NCBI GenBank assembly: GCA_964501725.1
Contig: CAZCTO010000020.1
Location: 1-40,456, forward strand
DNA length: 40,456 nt
Direction: 5' to 3'
DNA from: CAZCTO01 sp964501725
GTDB lineage: Bacteria; Bacillota; Clostridia; Saccharofermentanales; Saccharofermentanaceae
The notes under the pieces were generated by a model. That model did no database searches. It saw only the letters and a list, made by a program, of their open reading frames with translations, and was not told where the DNA came from. Of this stretch, positions 7,464 to 16,804 are shown one piece after another; within the stretch, counting starts at the first letter, position 1, and each line of letters opens with the position of its first letter. Position numbers and translations under genes: made by a program.

Positions 7464-9098
7464 ATGAATAATGGTAAAGTCACTTTTCTTATAACATTAC
7501 TAGCAGGAGTTCTGTTTCTGACTTCTTGTGAAAAGACTGATGGACGATTGAAAGGCGAAACGACGATATTATGTGAATCATCACTTGCAACATCAACATC
7601 CCAAAAATCCGGTGCAACACCTAAGCCGAAGCAAACTCCTACATTAACCCCGACGGCTTCGCCTACTCCCACGCCGTTTGTGCTTCCGGAAAATGTGAAT
7701 TTTGCCATTGAACCGGTTTTCGATGATGCGCGACCATTTAATGCATTCGGATATGCGGTTGTTGGCATAGAGACTGACGGGCTGATGAAATATGGCATGA
7801 TTAACGAAGCCGGCGAATTTGTAATCGAGCCGGAGTATGAAGACTATTGCATGCCGGATTGGATGAAGTACACCAATCCGGAAATTGATATTGGATATAC
7901 CTGGCTTCAGAAGAATGGGCTTTGGGGATTTGTAAACGAAAAATGTGAATGGGTAGTTGACTGCAAGTACGACAACTGCCTGCACTTCACGAAAATTGGG
8001 TTTGCAGGAGTGGAAGTTGACGGAAAATGGGGCTTTATCTCAACTTCAGGCGAGATGGTTGTCGAGCCGATATATGATTCGGTGGAAATGTGTTTTGGAG
8101 ATGATTTTGCTAAAGTATGTATAAATGAATTATGGGGACTAATCGATAGCGAGGGGAAAGTGATTCTTGAGCCTTCAGCAGCTCCTATGCTTACAGAGGG
8201 TGACTGCTCTGATTATGGTTATTGGAGCGCTGCCGGACACGACATAGTGTTGACTGATTGGGGCTCCTGCCTTCTTTCTTTTGATGGTGAAATACTCGTT
8301 GAAAATGCAGAAAATTGGATTTATTCGATTAGCTCGAACGGTCTCGTTTTTGCAGATTCGCTCACAGATGGAACCGGATATTTTAGTACGGACGGAGATC
8401 TAGTGATTGAACTTAAGGAGAACGAGTATGGAAATGTGTTTGCGGATGATGGACTTGCCATCGTAGAGACTTATAAGAAAGATAAATCGAGATCTTACCG
8501 ATATATCGACAGTACCGGTGAAAACATTTTTAACACTGAATTTGAAGAGGCGTACAATTTTGCACCCAATGGTATTGCATCGGTAAAAAAAGACGGATTG
8601 TATGGTTATATAGACAGGACCGGATCGTATGTTATTGAACCACAATTTGATGACGGACGCGACTTTGACGCAAATTGCGTCGCTTTTGTGCAAAAAGAAG
8701 GGAAATGGGCAATCATTGACGACACCGGGAAACTGTTAACTGATTTTATTTTCGATGATTGGGATCAGCCTTATCATGACTTCCTTCCGGTATCTGTTTT
8801 CGCGGTAAGTGTGGATGATCAGTATGGATTAATTAATGAGTATGGGAATGTGATTCTTGAGAATCAATTTGACAACATTATTTTTTCTTATCCCGAGAGT
8901 ACGGAAGGTTGGAATATTATCAATTATTCCGATGCAGACCTTGCTATGACGCATAAAGACGGCAAATACGGAATCATTTCACTTCAAGGCGAAATCCTCC
9001 TTGAAACTGAAAGTGAAGATTATTTCATAGTATCCGAAAACGGATATTCCGTTATCGCAATTAACGGAAAGCTGGGCTATGTGGATGTGGTACGTTGA
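7464..9098 (+). CDS. WG-repeat lipoprotein
   Basis: 544 aa, secreted and lipid-anchored. The signal peptide (1-21) ends in a lipobox LTSC with Cys22. A Thr/Pro-rich linker (about 51-73, repeated TPT units) projects the rest from the membrane. The remainder is built of WG (KWG) repeats, about eight units of the form YGxI/WGFxxxxGxxVIEPxYD: clear examples are WGFISTSGEMVVEPIYD, YGYIDRTGSYVIEP and YGLINEYGNVILE. WG repeats form beta-propeller-like structures with binding roles, and no enzyme activity is expected. GGGGA lies 7 bases before the ATG. It is convergent with the anti-sigma gene that follows. Ligand unknown. Confidence 0.85.
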   Translation: MNNGKVTFLITLLAGVLFLTSCEKTDGRLKGETTILCESSLATSTSQKSGATPKPKQTPTLTPTASPTPTPFVLPENVNFAIEPVFDDARPFNAFGYAVVGIETDGLMKYGMINEAGEFVIEPEYEDYCMPDWMKYTNPEIDIGYTWLQKNGLWGFVNEKCEWVVDCKYDNCLHFTKIGFAGVEVDGKWGFISTSGEMVVEPIYDSVEMCFGDDFAKVCINELWGLIDSEGKVILEPSAAPMLTEGDCSDYGYWSAAGHDIVLTDWGSCLLSFDGEILVENAENWIYSISSNGLVFADSLTDGTGYFSTDGDLVIELKENEYGNVFADDGLAIVETYKKDKSRSYRYIDSTGENIFNTEFEEAYNFAPNGIASVKKDGLYGYIDRTGSYVIEPQFDDGRDFDANCVAFVQKEGKWAIIDDTGKLLTDFIFDDWDQPYHDFLPVSVFAVSVDDQYGLINEYGNVILENQFDNIIFSYPESTEGWNIINYSDADLAMTHKDGKYGIISLQGEILLETESEDYFIVSENGYSVIAINGKLGYVDVVR

Positions 9099-9160
9099 TT
9101 GGCCGGGACTATAGTATTTCAAGGATGTCATTATCGAGCAGAGAATTATCTCAATGAAAC

Positions 9161-10123
9161 TCACCTCGCATAACTCACAATCCCATCACCATCATGTACC
9201 CAATCAATGAAGTATCCGAACTTTTCATTTGCAGAAAACTCAAGAATTTGTTCCTGGGTGAGTAATCCGGTTAGTATTGTATAGTACTGTTTCTCTGAGG
9301 CGCTTAAATGAGTCCAAGTCTGACTCAAGGATACGTCATATCCTAGTTCCAAAAGACGGGTATTTTCGCTTTCCATGCATTCTATATCGGCGGCCTGGAG
9401 GATTGGCAAGACATTGGAATTGTAAAGCTCCGTTGCAGCATCCAGATTTTCCTGAGGTGATAACGTCTTTGCCTCGGCCTGTTTCTGTGTCCACTCTTCA
9501 AGGGTTACGTGACCGCCATGATCGCCATTGTATTCTGAATAGGGATATGTGCCGTTACTGAGGTCGACAAGTTCCCGCCATTCTGATATGGCTCGTCCGT
9601 TATAAAGGTAATCCTCAAAGTCGTTCACATACTGCTCTTCCGGGATGACTTGAATTTGGACAAAATAATACTTGTCCAAATTTTGCGGATCGGAAAGAGC
9701 AGTTCGAATATCCGGGTAAATTGAAACTTCCCCTTGCTCGGGCCGCATCATTTCATACATACCTCCGAAGTAATTTTTTGAATCGACAACTGACTTCGGA
9801 GTTTCTGTCGCTTGAAAACCGGTGGTTTCAGTTGGAGCGACCTGAGTATCAGTCGGTACTTCTGAGGCGGGCAGAATCGAGATAGTAGGCTCTGCAGGCA
9901 GGAAAGAAATATTGCGTCCCAATGCTTGCCAGGCCAAGATGACAACTGCTACAGCCAGGCAAGCGGTGATGGATGCCAGAACCAGGCATCTTGTTCTTGG
10001 TTTGGCGTTATTCTGCTGAACTACCCTCGATTTTGCTTGAATCATTCGTGAAATTGTTTGTTCTATAAAAAGATCATCAGCCTTTATTTTGGAATATGCT
10101 GCTTTGACTGTGTCTTTATTCAT
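9161..10123 (-). CDS. Membrane-bound anti-sigma-like protein
   Basis: 320 aa encoded with an 8-bp overlap after an ECF sigma gene, the usual layout of a cognate anti-sigma factor. A cytoplasmic N-terminus of about 45 aa (NKDTVKAAYSKIKADDLF and helical sequence after it) precedes one transmembrane helix (about 46-68). A Thr/Pro/Glu-rich linker (about 77-110) leads to an extracellular domain of about 200 aa that I do not recognise. The sequence lacks the zinc-finger HxxxCxxC motif of ZAS-type anti-sigmas. AAGGGGG lies 9 bases upstream of the ATG. The anti-sigma role is inferred from position and topology. Confidence 0.7.
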   Translation of the reverse strand: MNKDTVKAAYSKIKADDLFIEQTISRMIQAKSRVVQQNNAKPRTRCLVLASITACLAVAVVILAWQALGRNISFLPAEPTISILPASEVPTDTQVAPTETTGFQATETPKSVVDSKNYFGGMYEMMRPEQGEVSIYPDIRTALSDPQNLDKYYFVQIQVIPEEQYVNDFEDYLYNGRAISEWRELVDLSNGTYPYSEYNGDHGGHVTLEEWTQKQAEAKTLSPQENLDAATELYNSNVLPILQAADIECMESENTRLLELGYDVSLSQTWTHLSASEKQYYTILTGLLTQEQILEFSANEKFGYFIDWVHDGDGIVSYAR

Positions 10124-10619
10124 CTATAAACGCCCCCTTCAAGGTGTCCCTGAGCAGTTGTCTGGCGCGAAAAAGTTGCGAGCGGACAGTTGACTCTTTT
10201 TTGTTGCATGCTTTTGCGATTTGGGCAATCGAATAATCTTCATAATAGAAAAAATAGATCATGAGTCGATATTTTACAGGTAAGTGAAGAACTGCAGTAA
10301 GGACGGCTTTTTCATCTAAATCATTCTCATCTATGTCCGGAAACCCTACGTTTTCATCCAGTTCAACGGTCTTTTTAAACCATGCTGAGTGAAAATAATT
10401 GTGACACATATTTATCAGTACGCGAATAAACCACGCTTTTTCGTGCTCGGTGTTCTCGAAAACGGGTTGCTTTTCGATGTACTTCAGGAAAACATTTTGC
10501 ACCATATCCTCGGCATCATATTGATTGGCCGTATGTGTGAAAGCAATCCTCAAGAGCATATCCGCATATTGATGGACAATTTGCTTAATGTGATCGTTCG
10601 TACGCAACGAATCACTCAT
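10116..10619 (-). CDS. ECF-family RNA polymerase sigma factor
   Basis: 167 aa, normal ECF size. Region 2 contains YDAEDMVQNVFLKYIE, and AWFIRVLINMCHNYF follows. Region 4 holds the helix-turn-helix YYEDYSIAQIAKACNKKESTVRSQLFRARQLL. The ATG at 10619 is preferred: GAGG lies 11 bases upstream, while the longer in-frame GTG at 10631 overlaps that ribosome binding site. Its stop overlaps the start of the membrane protein thought to be its anti-sigma, so the two are translationally coupled. An upstream ECF-like promoter (10642-10669) suggests autoregulation. Confidence 0.9.
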   Translation of the reverse strand: MSDSLRTNDHIKQIVHQYADMLLRIAFTHTANQYDAEDMVQNVFLKYIEKQPVFENTEHEKAWFIRVLINMCHNYFHSAWFKKTVELDENVGFPDIDENDLDEKAVLTAVLHLPVKYRLMIYFFYYEDYSIAQIAKACNKKESTVRSQLFRARQLLRDTLKGAFIDE

Positions 10620-10641
10620 TGACTTCATCACCTCTTACTTA

Positions 10642-10669
10642 TAATACAATGCAGGAATCAAAAAGTTGC
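10642..10669 (-). promoter_or_regulatory. Candidate autoregulated ECF promoter
   Basis: On the minus strand, GCAAC (10665-10669) followed by T5 stands 17 bases before GTATTA (10642-10647). ECF promoters of Firmicutes usually have an AAC-type -35 followed by T residues and a CGT/GTA-type -10. It is placed just upstream of the sigma gene. Confidence 0.45.
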
Positions 10670-10670
10670 A

Positions 10671-10701
10671 GCAAAAAAGGACTCCGCCGTGAAATACGGA
10701 G
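10671..10701 (-). terminator. Intrinsic terminator after the small membrane protein
   Basis: On the minus strand a 5-bp GC-rich stem (CTCCG/CGGAG, 10682-10701) is followed by TCC and six T (10671-10681). The stem is short, so efficiency is uncertain. It separates the small membrane protein gene from the sigma operon. Confidence 0.5.
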
Positions 10702-10731
10702 AATATTAGTGATCCGCGTCAACTTTGCGCC

Positions 10732-11019
10732 TTATAGCGACGCGATAAACTCCGCGGCAAACCAAACCACAATAATGGTTCCGATCGGAATTGACAGTAA
10801 AGTAAGAAGGGCTTTGTCCTTGTATTTGAAAACCGCAATCAGACCCAGAACCAAACCAATCACTCCAAGTACGGCAATTGCAGGAGTCGGGAGGGGCAGA
10901 TGAAAGTTGAATGAAGTGGTGGATGCAAGTATTTTCAGCGCCATAATAACGACAAAAAGAAGAGAGAAAACAGCCGCTCCGGTTCCGGCTTTTGACTTGG
11001 GTAAAACTTGAGTTTTCAT
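10732..11019 (-). CDS. Small hydrophobic membrane protein
   Basis: 95 aa with three predicted transmembrane helices (about 14-33, 44-64 and 71-92) separated by short loops; the N-terminus is basic. I do not recognise the family. GGAGG 7 bases before the ATG supports translation. It is followed by a weak terminator and then the ECF sigma operon on the same strand, so it may belong to that regulon or be independent. Confidence 0.65.
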   Translation of the reverse strand: MKTQVLPKSKAGTGAAVFSLLFVVIMALKILASTTSFNFHLPLPTPAIAVLGVIGLVLGLIAVFKYKDKALLTLLSIPIGTIIVVWFAAEFIASL

Positions 11020-11132
11020 AAACAGTCCTCCAACATCAACATAAACAGCAAAAGCGAAGCCTGATCTTCTTATATTGTATATCTTTTTTCAAATATGTTA
11101 TGGTAAATATTCAAATATTCCCGACGGTTCAT

Positions 11133-11954
11133 CTATGCAAAAACGTACTTGAGCGATTCGGAAGCGGCTTCGGCAAGGCGCTCGATAAGCTTCTCGTCCG
11201 GTGGCATTTTGTCGAGCATTTTGTATCGCGGGTAAAAGCGCGTGATGTGAAGGGAAATGTCCGGATCAACGCCGGCGAGCCATCCGGAGAGCTTACGCAT
11301 CTCATCGATGGAGTCGTTTTCGCCCGGTATAATAAGGGTTGTAACCTCAACGTGACTTGCGGCGGAGGCAATGCGGATGGATTGCTTAACGGTCTCGATA
11401 TCGCCGGAAATTCTTTTGTAGAATTCGGGTGAAAAACTCTTGAGATCAATATTGAGTGCCGTGATGTGGGGGAGGAGTTTTTCGAGAGGTTCTTTGTTGA
11501 TGTAGCCGTTTGTGACCAGAACCGTCTCAAGATTACGGCTTCTGGCGATCGTTGCGGTATCTTCGACATATTCATATCCGATCAGCGGCTCATTATAGGT
11601 AAAAGCAATTCCGATGTTCCCGCGAATTTTGGTTTCCTCCGCGCGAGTAACCAGAGTCTCCGGAGAGATGAATTGAAATAATGAATTGTCCTCTGAAGCC
11701 ATCGATATTTCATAATTCTGGCAAAACGGACACCGCAAATTGCATCCGAAGCTACCCACCGAAAGTATTCTGCTTCCCGGATGAAATCGATTCAGCGGTT
11801 TCTTTTCAATTTGATCCAGCGCGATGGATGTGATCAGTCCATAGTTGGAGGCAATAATTTTTCCGCCTGTGTTTTTGCGCGCACGACAGAACCCGGTTTG
11901 GCCTTCATCAAGCCGGCATTGATGCGGGCAAATGACGCAAGTTGCCGTATTCAT
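11133..11954 (-). CDS. amrS: AmmeMemoRadiSam system radical SAM enzyme
   Basis: 273 aa. The radical SAM cluster is bound by GCNLRCPFCQNYE (CxxxCxxC). An extra N-terminal cysteine cluster (CVICPHQCRL, then GFCRARKN) is typical of this pyruvate-formate-lyase-activase-like subfamily. The protein partners with AMMECR1 and Memo-like proteins in the AmmeMemoRadiSam system, whose substrate is not settled. The start overlaps the stop of the upstream gene by four bases (ATGA), so they are co-translated. All cluster ligands are present. Confidence 0.9.
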   Translation of the reverse strand: MNTATCVICPHQCRLDEGQTGFCRARKNTGGKIIASNYGLITSIALDQIEKKPLNRFHPGSRILSVGSFGCNLRCPFCQNYEISMASEDNSLFQFISPETLVTRAEETKIRGNIGIAFTYNEPLIGYEYVEDTATIARSRNLETVLVTNGYINKEPLEKLLPHITALNIDLKSFSPEFYKRISGDIETVKQSIRIASAASHVEVTTLIIPGENDSIDEMRKLSGWLAGVDPDISLHITRFYPRYKMLDKMPPDEKLIERLAEAASESLKYVFA

Positions 11955-13267
11955 TTGTGGCGAATGACCTCGAATCGCTCGATCGAATATTTTACGGACG
12001 GTGAAATTCCTGCCTTTTGAAGCGCGATCGCCAGTTGATCCTCAACCGTATCCACACCTTCAAGATTCGGAAGCAGGAGGCCGCGACGGAAGCCGTGGGA
12101 GACAATCACTCCGTAACGAACAGGATCCAGTTCAGACGTGTCCTTAACCGGTTCAGGTTTCCCGAGAACATCAACGCTATACACAAGATCCGGCAGCTCG
12201 ACTTCTTCGACGGGTGGGAAACGCGGATCTTGCGCGCCGGACTCGACGGCATTACCGATAATCTCGTCTGCGATGCATTCCGTTACGGCACTGATGGTGC
12301 CGATGCAACCGCGAAGACGACCGTCTTTTTTAAGAGAAACAAAGACACCGGCAGCGTTCTTTATCAAATCATCGGGTAGACCGGCCGGCCGGTCGAGAAC
12401 TTTTCCGGTACGGACATAGTGTTCAAGAGACTTACGCGCAAGGGCAACATAGGCATCTTCCCAGGTATTATCCGGCTCAAATCCGCATACCGCATACCCG
12501 ACCCCGAACGGTCCTTCATACGACATGAAGTCGGTTTTGTAGTGTTGACCGGAGAGAACACCCGCCATAATAACAAAGGAACGCAGACCGCATTCGGCGG
12601 CAGATTCGGAGAGGGACGGGTCAATTTCCATAATTTCGTCAAGACGGGATTCTTTCAGAAGACCGGTAAGGATCTCATCGAAAACGGGGCCGGATTCCGA
12701 GAATCCGTAAGGTCCGTCCAGTGTCAGGCGATGGGACAGATCACCGCTGGCAATCAGAACAACCTTTTGGGTTGTGTCATTCACTGCTCTGGCGATACAT
12801 TTTCCGAAAGAGTAGTGTTCCTGAAGCGGGAGACTCGAAAGAGAAATCTCGATTAACTTATAGTCGCTGTAACCCTTTTCGACGAAAGAAAGCGGAACGA
12901 GGACACCGTGATCAATATAAAAGTCAGTATCATCGGAAAGAAGGATGGGGACTGCTTTTCGAATGGCCTCGGCGTATATCTTGGTTGAGAGCTCTAAGTC
13001 GACTTCTTTTCGTAGGGCTACCTTGGGAGCTCCGAATCTTCGCAGGTCTCCCGAAAGCGTCGCATTTGAAGATAAAACGAAACGATCATGAAAAAAGGGC
13101 GCATGGGGTGAAAGGACGATGATCGTATCCGGCGCGATATCCCTGATCTTGCGGGCAACCTTTTCCATTGCCTGGAAGGTGCTCTGAATTACCTTTTCCT
13201 CTCCTTTCCCGACCTCGGGAACGAGAAGCGGCGGGTGGGGAACAGAAAAGACAGCGGAAAGTGACAT
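11951..13267 (-). CDS. AmmeMemoRadiSam proteins B and A fused (Memo-like dioxygenase fold + AMMECR1)
   Basis: 438 aa. The N-terminal half (about 1-260) is a class III extradiol dioxygenase/Memo-like domain, with PHPPLLVPEVG, SPHAPF, IDHGVLVPLSF and ASGDLSHRL giving the likely metal-binding His residues. The C-terminal half (about 270-438) is AMMECR1, with the family motifs LRGCIGTI and QDPRFPPV. In many genomes these are separate genes; here they form one polypeptide followed by AmrS. AGAGGTG lies upstream of the ATG, and an extended -10 promoter is visible at 13315. Substrate and reaction are unknown. Confidence 0.9.
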   Translation of the reverse strand: MSLSAVFSVPHPPLLVPEVGKGEEKVIQSTFQAMEKVARKIRDIAPDTIIVLSPHAPFFHDRFVLSSNATLSGDLRRFGAPKVALRKEVDLELSTKIYAEAIRKAVPILLSDDTDFYIDHGVLVPLSFVEKGYSDYKLIEISLSSLPLQEHYSFGKCIARAVNDTTQKVVLIASGDLSHRLTLDGPYGFSESGPVFDEILTGLLKESRLDEIMEIDPSLSESAAECGLRSFVIMAGVLSGQHYKTDFMSYEGPFGVGYAVCGFEPDNTWEDAYVALARKSLEHYVRTGKVLDRPAGLPDDLIKNAAGVFVSLKKDGRLRGCIGTISAVTECIADEIIGNAVESGAQDPRFPPVEEVELPDLVYSVDVLGKPEPVKDTSELDPVRYGVIVSHGFRRGLLLPNLEGVDTVEDQLAIALQKAGISPSVKYSIERFEVIRHK

Positions 13268-13314
13268 AATAACACCTCTTTTCTTAAGTGAAAAAGCCGA
13301 TGCTGTACAGTTAC

Positions 13315-13323
13315 ATTATATCA
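13315..13323 (-). promoter_or_regulatory. Extended -10 promoter for the AmmeMemoRadiSam operon
   Basis: On the minus strand, TGATATAAT (TGn plus a perfect -10 at 13315-13320). A poor -35 (TTAAGT) lies 17 bases upstream of the -10. It reads into the gene starting at 13267. Confidence 0.65.
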
Positions 13324-13373
13324 CGCGTATCTGGTAGACTTAATAGAAACAGCAAACAGGAAAGATGACTAAG

Positions 13374-14771
13374 ATGCCTGGACTAAGGAATTCCGTCGCT
13401 CTGCGCTCAGACCGTTTTCTATCACGGCACTTCTCCGGTGAGACGCTGGATTACCGGCAAATTGCCGCGCTGATTTTTCCGCTGTTTATTGACCAGGCAT
13501 TTATTGTCTGCATGAATCTCTTTAATACGTCCATGATCAGCTCGTCAGGGCTTGATGCCGTCAGCGCAGTGAGTATGGTGGACTCTGTAAATATATTTCT
13601 GATGTACATTTTTGTCGCGGTTGCAACCGGCGGAACAATCATTGTCGCCCAGTTAAAAGGTCGAGGCAGTGTAAGCGAGGTTCCCAGGGCGATCTCCGGA
13701 TCCGTGACGGCGGTCCTTCTTCTTGCCGCCGCGATATCTGTAGCTGTAGTTGTCTCCGCACCGTTGATTTTGAAGTGGATATTTGGTGGTGCCGAGGCGG
13801 CTGTTTTCGAAAACGCAAAGGTTTACCTGATCGGGAGCGCGGTTTCGTATGTCTTTTTTGCGATGATGGAGGCAGTTTCTGCGTCGCTTAGGGGCCTTGG
13901 AGAAACCCGCGCATCACTGGTTTTGACACTGGTGATGAACGGTTTATACGTCGTGATGAACTATTTTCTAATCAACCTATTTCATCTCGGAATCGTCGGA
14001 ATGGTCATATCTCTGATCACGGCACGAGTGGTTGCCGCTTTTGTATCCGTCTTTTTCCTGATCCGCAAGAGAAATCCTTATCGAATGAAAATCACGAAAA
14101 TCTTTTGTTTTGATCTCTCGATAATTCGCCGGTCATTCACGCTGGGCATGCCTTTTGCAGCCGAGCAGATGTTTTTTAACGGCGGCAAAATACTGACGCA
14201 GACATTTATTGTAGGGATGGGAACACTGGCACTTGCAACGAACGCCATTACTTCGTCTGTTGTTGCCTTGTTTATGATCCCCGCCAATACGTTTGGACTG
14301 GCAATCATTACGATTGTCGGACAGTGTATCGGAAGAAAAGATTTGAAGCAGGCTAAGAAGATGATTCGTTCCTTTATGGTTCTTACCTCGGTCTCATTCG
14401 TTTTTCTGGGACTGGTCATCCTGCCGTTTCTTCCCGGAATTGTATCGATATTCGGACCGGCAGAGAGTATTAAGGGTGATATTTATCAGATCATCTATAT
14501 AAATACCATCGCTCAGGCAATCCTCTGGGCGCCGAGTTTTCTGGTGCCGTCAGCGCTTCGGGCCGGTGGTGATGCCACATTTACGTCCGTTGTCTCAATG
14601 CTGTCGATGTGGTTGTTTCGTGTTGTGCTCGGATACATTCTCGGGGTGGTTTTGGGCTGGGGAGTACCCGGTATATGGTTTGCAATGGAGGCGGAATGGG
14701 GCGTTCGGGGAATCGCATTTATGATCCGCTCGAAAGGAAACCGCTGGTACAGCCATAAGGTGATCGATTGA
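13374..14771 (+). CDS. MATE-family multidrug/organic cation exporter
   Basis: 465 aa inner-membrane antiporter, coupling Na+ or H+ entry to export of drugs or organic cations. About twelve hydrophobic helices form two similar halves. The first half begins at YRQIAALIFPLFIDQAF and the second at IIRRSFTLGMPFAAEQM, in line with the family's pattern. The ATG at 13374 is preferred because AGGAAAG is 9 bases upstream. An in-frame ATG at 13365 directly abuts that site. It stands alone, divergent from the AmmeMemoRadiSam operon, with a hairpin after its stop. Substrate unknown. Confidence 0.9.
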   Translation: MPGLRNSVALRSDRFLSRHFSGETLDYRQIAALIFPLFIDQAFIVCMNLFNTSMISSSGLDAVSAVSMVDSVNIFLMYIFVAVATGGTIIVAQLKGRGSVSEVPRAISGSVTAVLLLAAAISVAVVVSAPLILKWIFGGAEAAVFENAKVYLIGSAVSYVFFAMMEAVSASLRGLGETRASLVLTLVMNGLYVVMNYFLINLFHLGIVGMVISLITARVVAAFVSVFFLIRKRNPYRMKITKIFCFDLSIIRRSFTLGMPFAAEQMFFNGGKILTQTFIVGMGTLALATNAITSSVVALFMIPANTFGLAIITIVGQCIGRKDLKQAKKMIRSFMVLTSVSFVFLGLVILPFLPGIVSIFGPAESIKGDIYQIIYINTIAQAILWAPSFLVPSALRAGGDATFTSVVSMLSMWLFRVVLGYILGVVLGWGVPGIWFAMEAEWGVRGIAFMIRSKGNRWYSHKVID

Positions 14772-14791
14772 TAGAGTCACTTAATGTGCGT

Positions 14792-14823
14792 GAAAAGCGA
14801 ATATTGTTTGACTTTCGCTTTTC
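14792..14823. terminator. Hairpin terminator after the MATE gene
   Basis: GAAAAGCGAA (14792-14801) pairs perfectly with TTCGCTTTTC (14814-14823), with a 12-nt loop. The stem ends are A- and T-rich, but no separate T run follows, so strength is uncertain. Confidence 0.5.
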
Positions 14824-14874
14824 GGGAAAGATAGAATGAATCGTATAGAATGATTTGCGTGAATCGGAGAAGAA

Positions 14875-15642
14875 ATGCTTAAGAAATTATTTACATCCAG
14901 TGCTGAAAAGCAAAGAAATGCTTTTCAAGAAGAACTTCATAAGGGTTATTCTTTCGAAACCCACATGCACACTTCTGAAGCGAGCGCATGTGCGCTTTCC
15001 TCTGCCAGATCTATGGCAAGATTTTATAAGAGTCTCGGTTATCGTGGGATTATCATAACTGACCATTTTTTTAACGGGAATACCGCCATACCGTCTCATT
15101 TGCCCTGGGATCAGCAGGTATCCCTTTTCTGCCGCGGATACGAAAATGCAAAAACAGAGGGAGAAAGTATAGGGCTTCAGGTCTTTTTCGGATGGGAGTA
15201 TTGTTATCACGCGACGGAGTTTCTGACCTATGGTCTTAATAAGGACTGGTTACTTATGCATCCGGAAATACTTAGCTGGGGAGTCGAAGAATATCTAACG
15301 AGAGTCCGCGCGGATGGTGGATTCATTATTCATGCGCATCCGTTCCGCGAAGCCCCGTACATCTTTAAAACACGTCTCTTTCCCGATCATACAGACGCTG
15401 TTGAAGCAATCAATATAAGAAACCCGGATGTTGCCTTTGATAGGCGCGCATACAATTATGCCAAAGAACACAGCCTGGCGATGACATCCGGATCTGACGC
15501 CCATGATACGCAAACGCTTCCGGGCGGAGGCATCCGTTTTGAAAAAGACATATGTTCGATTGAAGATTTCATCGATACTGTTCGCCTCGGTAAAGGATAT
15601 GAATTGCTCGGAATGAATCGGATTTCCGATGGCAAGAGGTAA
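14875..15642 (+). CDS. PHP-domain metal-dependent phosphoesterase
   Basis: 255 aa polymerase-and-histidinol-phosphatase (PHP) fold hydrolase. Metal-ligand motifs in order are THMHTSEAS (about 29-37), ITDHF (about 61), HAHPFR (about 153) and SGSDAHD (about 204-210). The standalone PHP type often acts on small phosphoesters or nucleotides, but the substrate cannot be told from sequence. It is followed 4 bp later by nagA, so the two are probably co-transcribed with the Crp-like regulator. Motifs are complete. Confidence 0.85.
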   Translation: MLKKLFTSSAEKQRNAFQEELHKGYSFETHMHTSEASACALSSARSMARFYKSLGYRGIIITDHFFNGNTAIPSHLPWDQQVSLFCRGYENAKTEGESIGLQVFFGWEYCYHATEFLTYGLNKDWLLMHPEILSWGVEEYLTRVRADGGFIIHAHPFREAPYIFKTRLFPDHTDAVEAINIRNPDVAFDRRAYNYAKEHSLAMTSGSDAHDTQTLPGGGIRFEKDICSIEDFIDTVRLGKGYELLGMNRISDGKR

Positions 15643-15646
15643 CCGC

Positions 15647-16804
15647 ATGATTCTAAAGAACGCTTTGGTTTGCAGCGATACATTCGAGAAAATTCAGGCA
15701 TCCGTCTGTATCGATGGTAAACGGATTTCCGGGATTGAAGCAGGAAGTTCGACAGATAACGACGGGATTGATCTGCGGGGATGTACAATACTACCCGGAT
15801 TCATTGACATTCATATTCACGGCGCTGCCGGAGCCGATGTCTGTGACGCTACTACGGACGCTATCTGCAAAATTTCAGACTACCTTGCCTCAAGAGGCGT
15901 AACCACTTTTTGCGCGACAACAATGACAACTTCTTGTCTGGAACTGGAAAGCGTTATCAAGAATGTCGTAAATTGTATGAACAGTAACCTTTCCGGAGCC
16001 GGAATCCATGGAATCCATCTGGAAGGACCTTTTCTTTCCGCCGGGAAGTGTGGTGTACAGAATGAAAAGTACATTCTTTCTCCGGATATCAACTATTTCA
16101 AAAGACTGGTTGATTGCTTCCCCGGAATCATATCCATTGTGGATGTCGCACCGGAAGGCACTAACGGGATATCATTTATCGAAGAAGCCAGTAAGTTATG
16201 TACCGTTTCACTTTCACACTCTGATGCGAATTACGAAACTGCAAAAGACGCTTTTTCACACGGCCTTACGCATGTATCACACCTTTTTAACGCAATGAGA
16301 CCGATAAGCCATCGAGATCCAGGCGCGGTGCCGGCTGTTTTTGAGGATAAGCGGGTGACGGCCGAGTTGATTTGTGACGGAATACATCTGCATCCCGCGA
16401 TTCTTCGAATGGCTTTTTCGCTTCTGGGTAGAGAAAGGACCATCATTGTCAGTGATTCTATGCGGGCTACGGGCATGCCTGACGGTGAATACCTGCTTGG
16501 CGACCGGAAAATTCTTGTATATGATAAGCGAACCTCTTACGCGAACGGAAGGCTTGCCGGCTCGACAACGTCGATGGCAGATGAAGTGAAAAATCTTTTG
16601 GAGATGGGTATTCCGTGGGATCATGTTATTCGGTCTGCGACCATCAATCCTGCTCGAAGACTGGGCATTTCTGAGGAAACCGGCAGTATAACACGCGGTA
16701 AGTATGCCGATATAACGGTTGTAGACAAGGATATGAATATAGTTATGACGATAGTGCACGGAAAAATTGTATATCGAGCAGAAGCCTGGGAGCAGAAAAA
16801 ATGA
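15647..16804 (+). CDS. nagA: N-acetylglucosamine-6-phosphate deacetylase
   Basis: 385 aa amidohydrolase converting GlcNAc-6-phosphate to glucosamine-6-phosphate and acetate in the cytoplasm. Family motifs are PGFIDIHIHGAAG, HLEGPFLSAGKCG, SHSDA, HLFNAMRPISHRDPG and IIVSDSMRATG, whose Asp is the catalytic residue. The ATG at 15647 is chosen because AAGAGG lies 7 bases upstream; the longer in-frame ATG (15629) would overlap the PHP gene. The stop overlaps the Crp-like gene start (ATGA). The product can feed GlmM, so it links to glmM/glmS further along. No nagB (deaminase) is nearby. Confidence 0.93.
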   Translation: MILKNALVCSDTFEKIQASVCIDGKRISGIEAGSSTDNDGIDLRGCTILPGFIDIHIHGAAGADVCDATTDAICKISDYLASRGVTTFCATTMTTSCLELESVIKNVVNCMNSNLSGAGIHGIHLEGPFLSAGKCGVQNEKYILSPDINYFKRLVDCFPGIISIVDVAPEGTNGISFIEEASKLCTVSLSHSDANYETAKDAFSHGLTHVSHLFNAMRPISHRDPGAVPAVFEDKRVTAELICDGIHLHPAILRMAFSLLGRERTIIVSDSMRATGMPDGEYLLGDRKILVYDKRTSYANGRLAGSTTSMADEVKNLLEMGIPWDHVIRSATINPARRLGISEETGSITRGKYADITVVDKDMNIVMTIVHGKIVYRAEAWEQKK

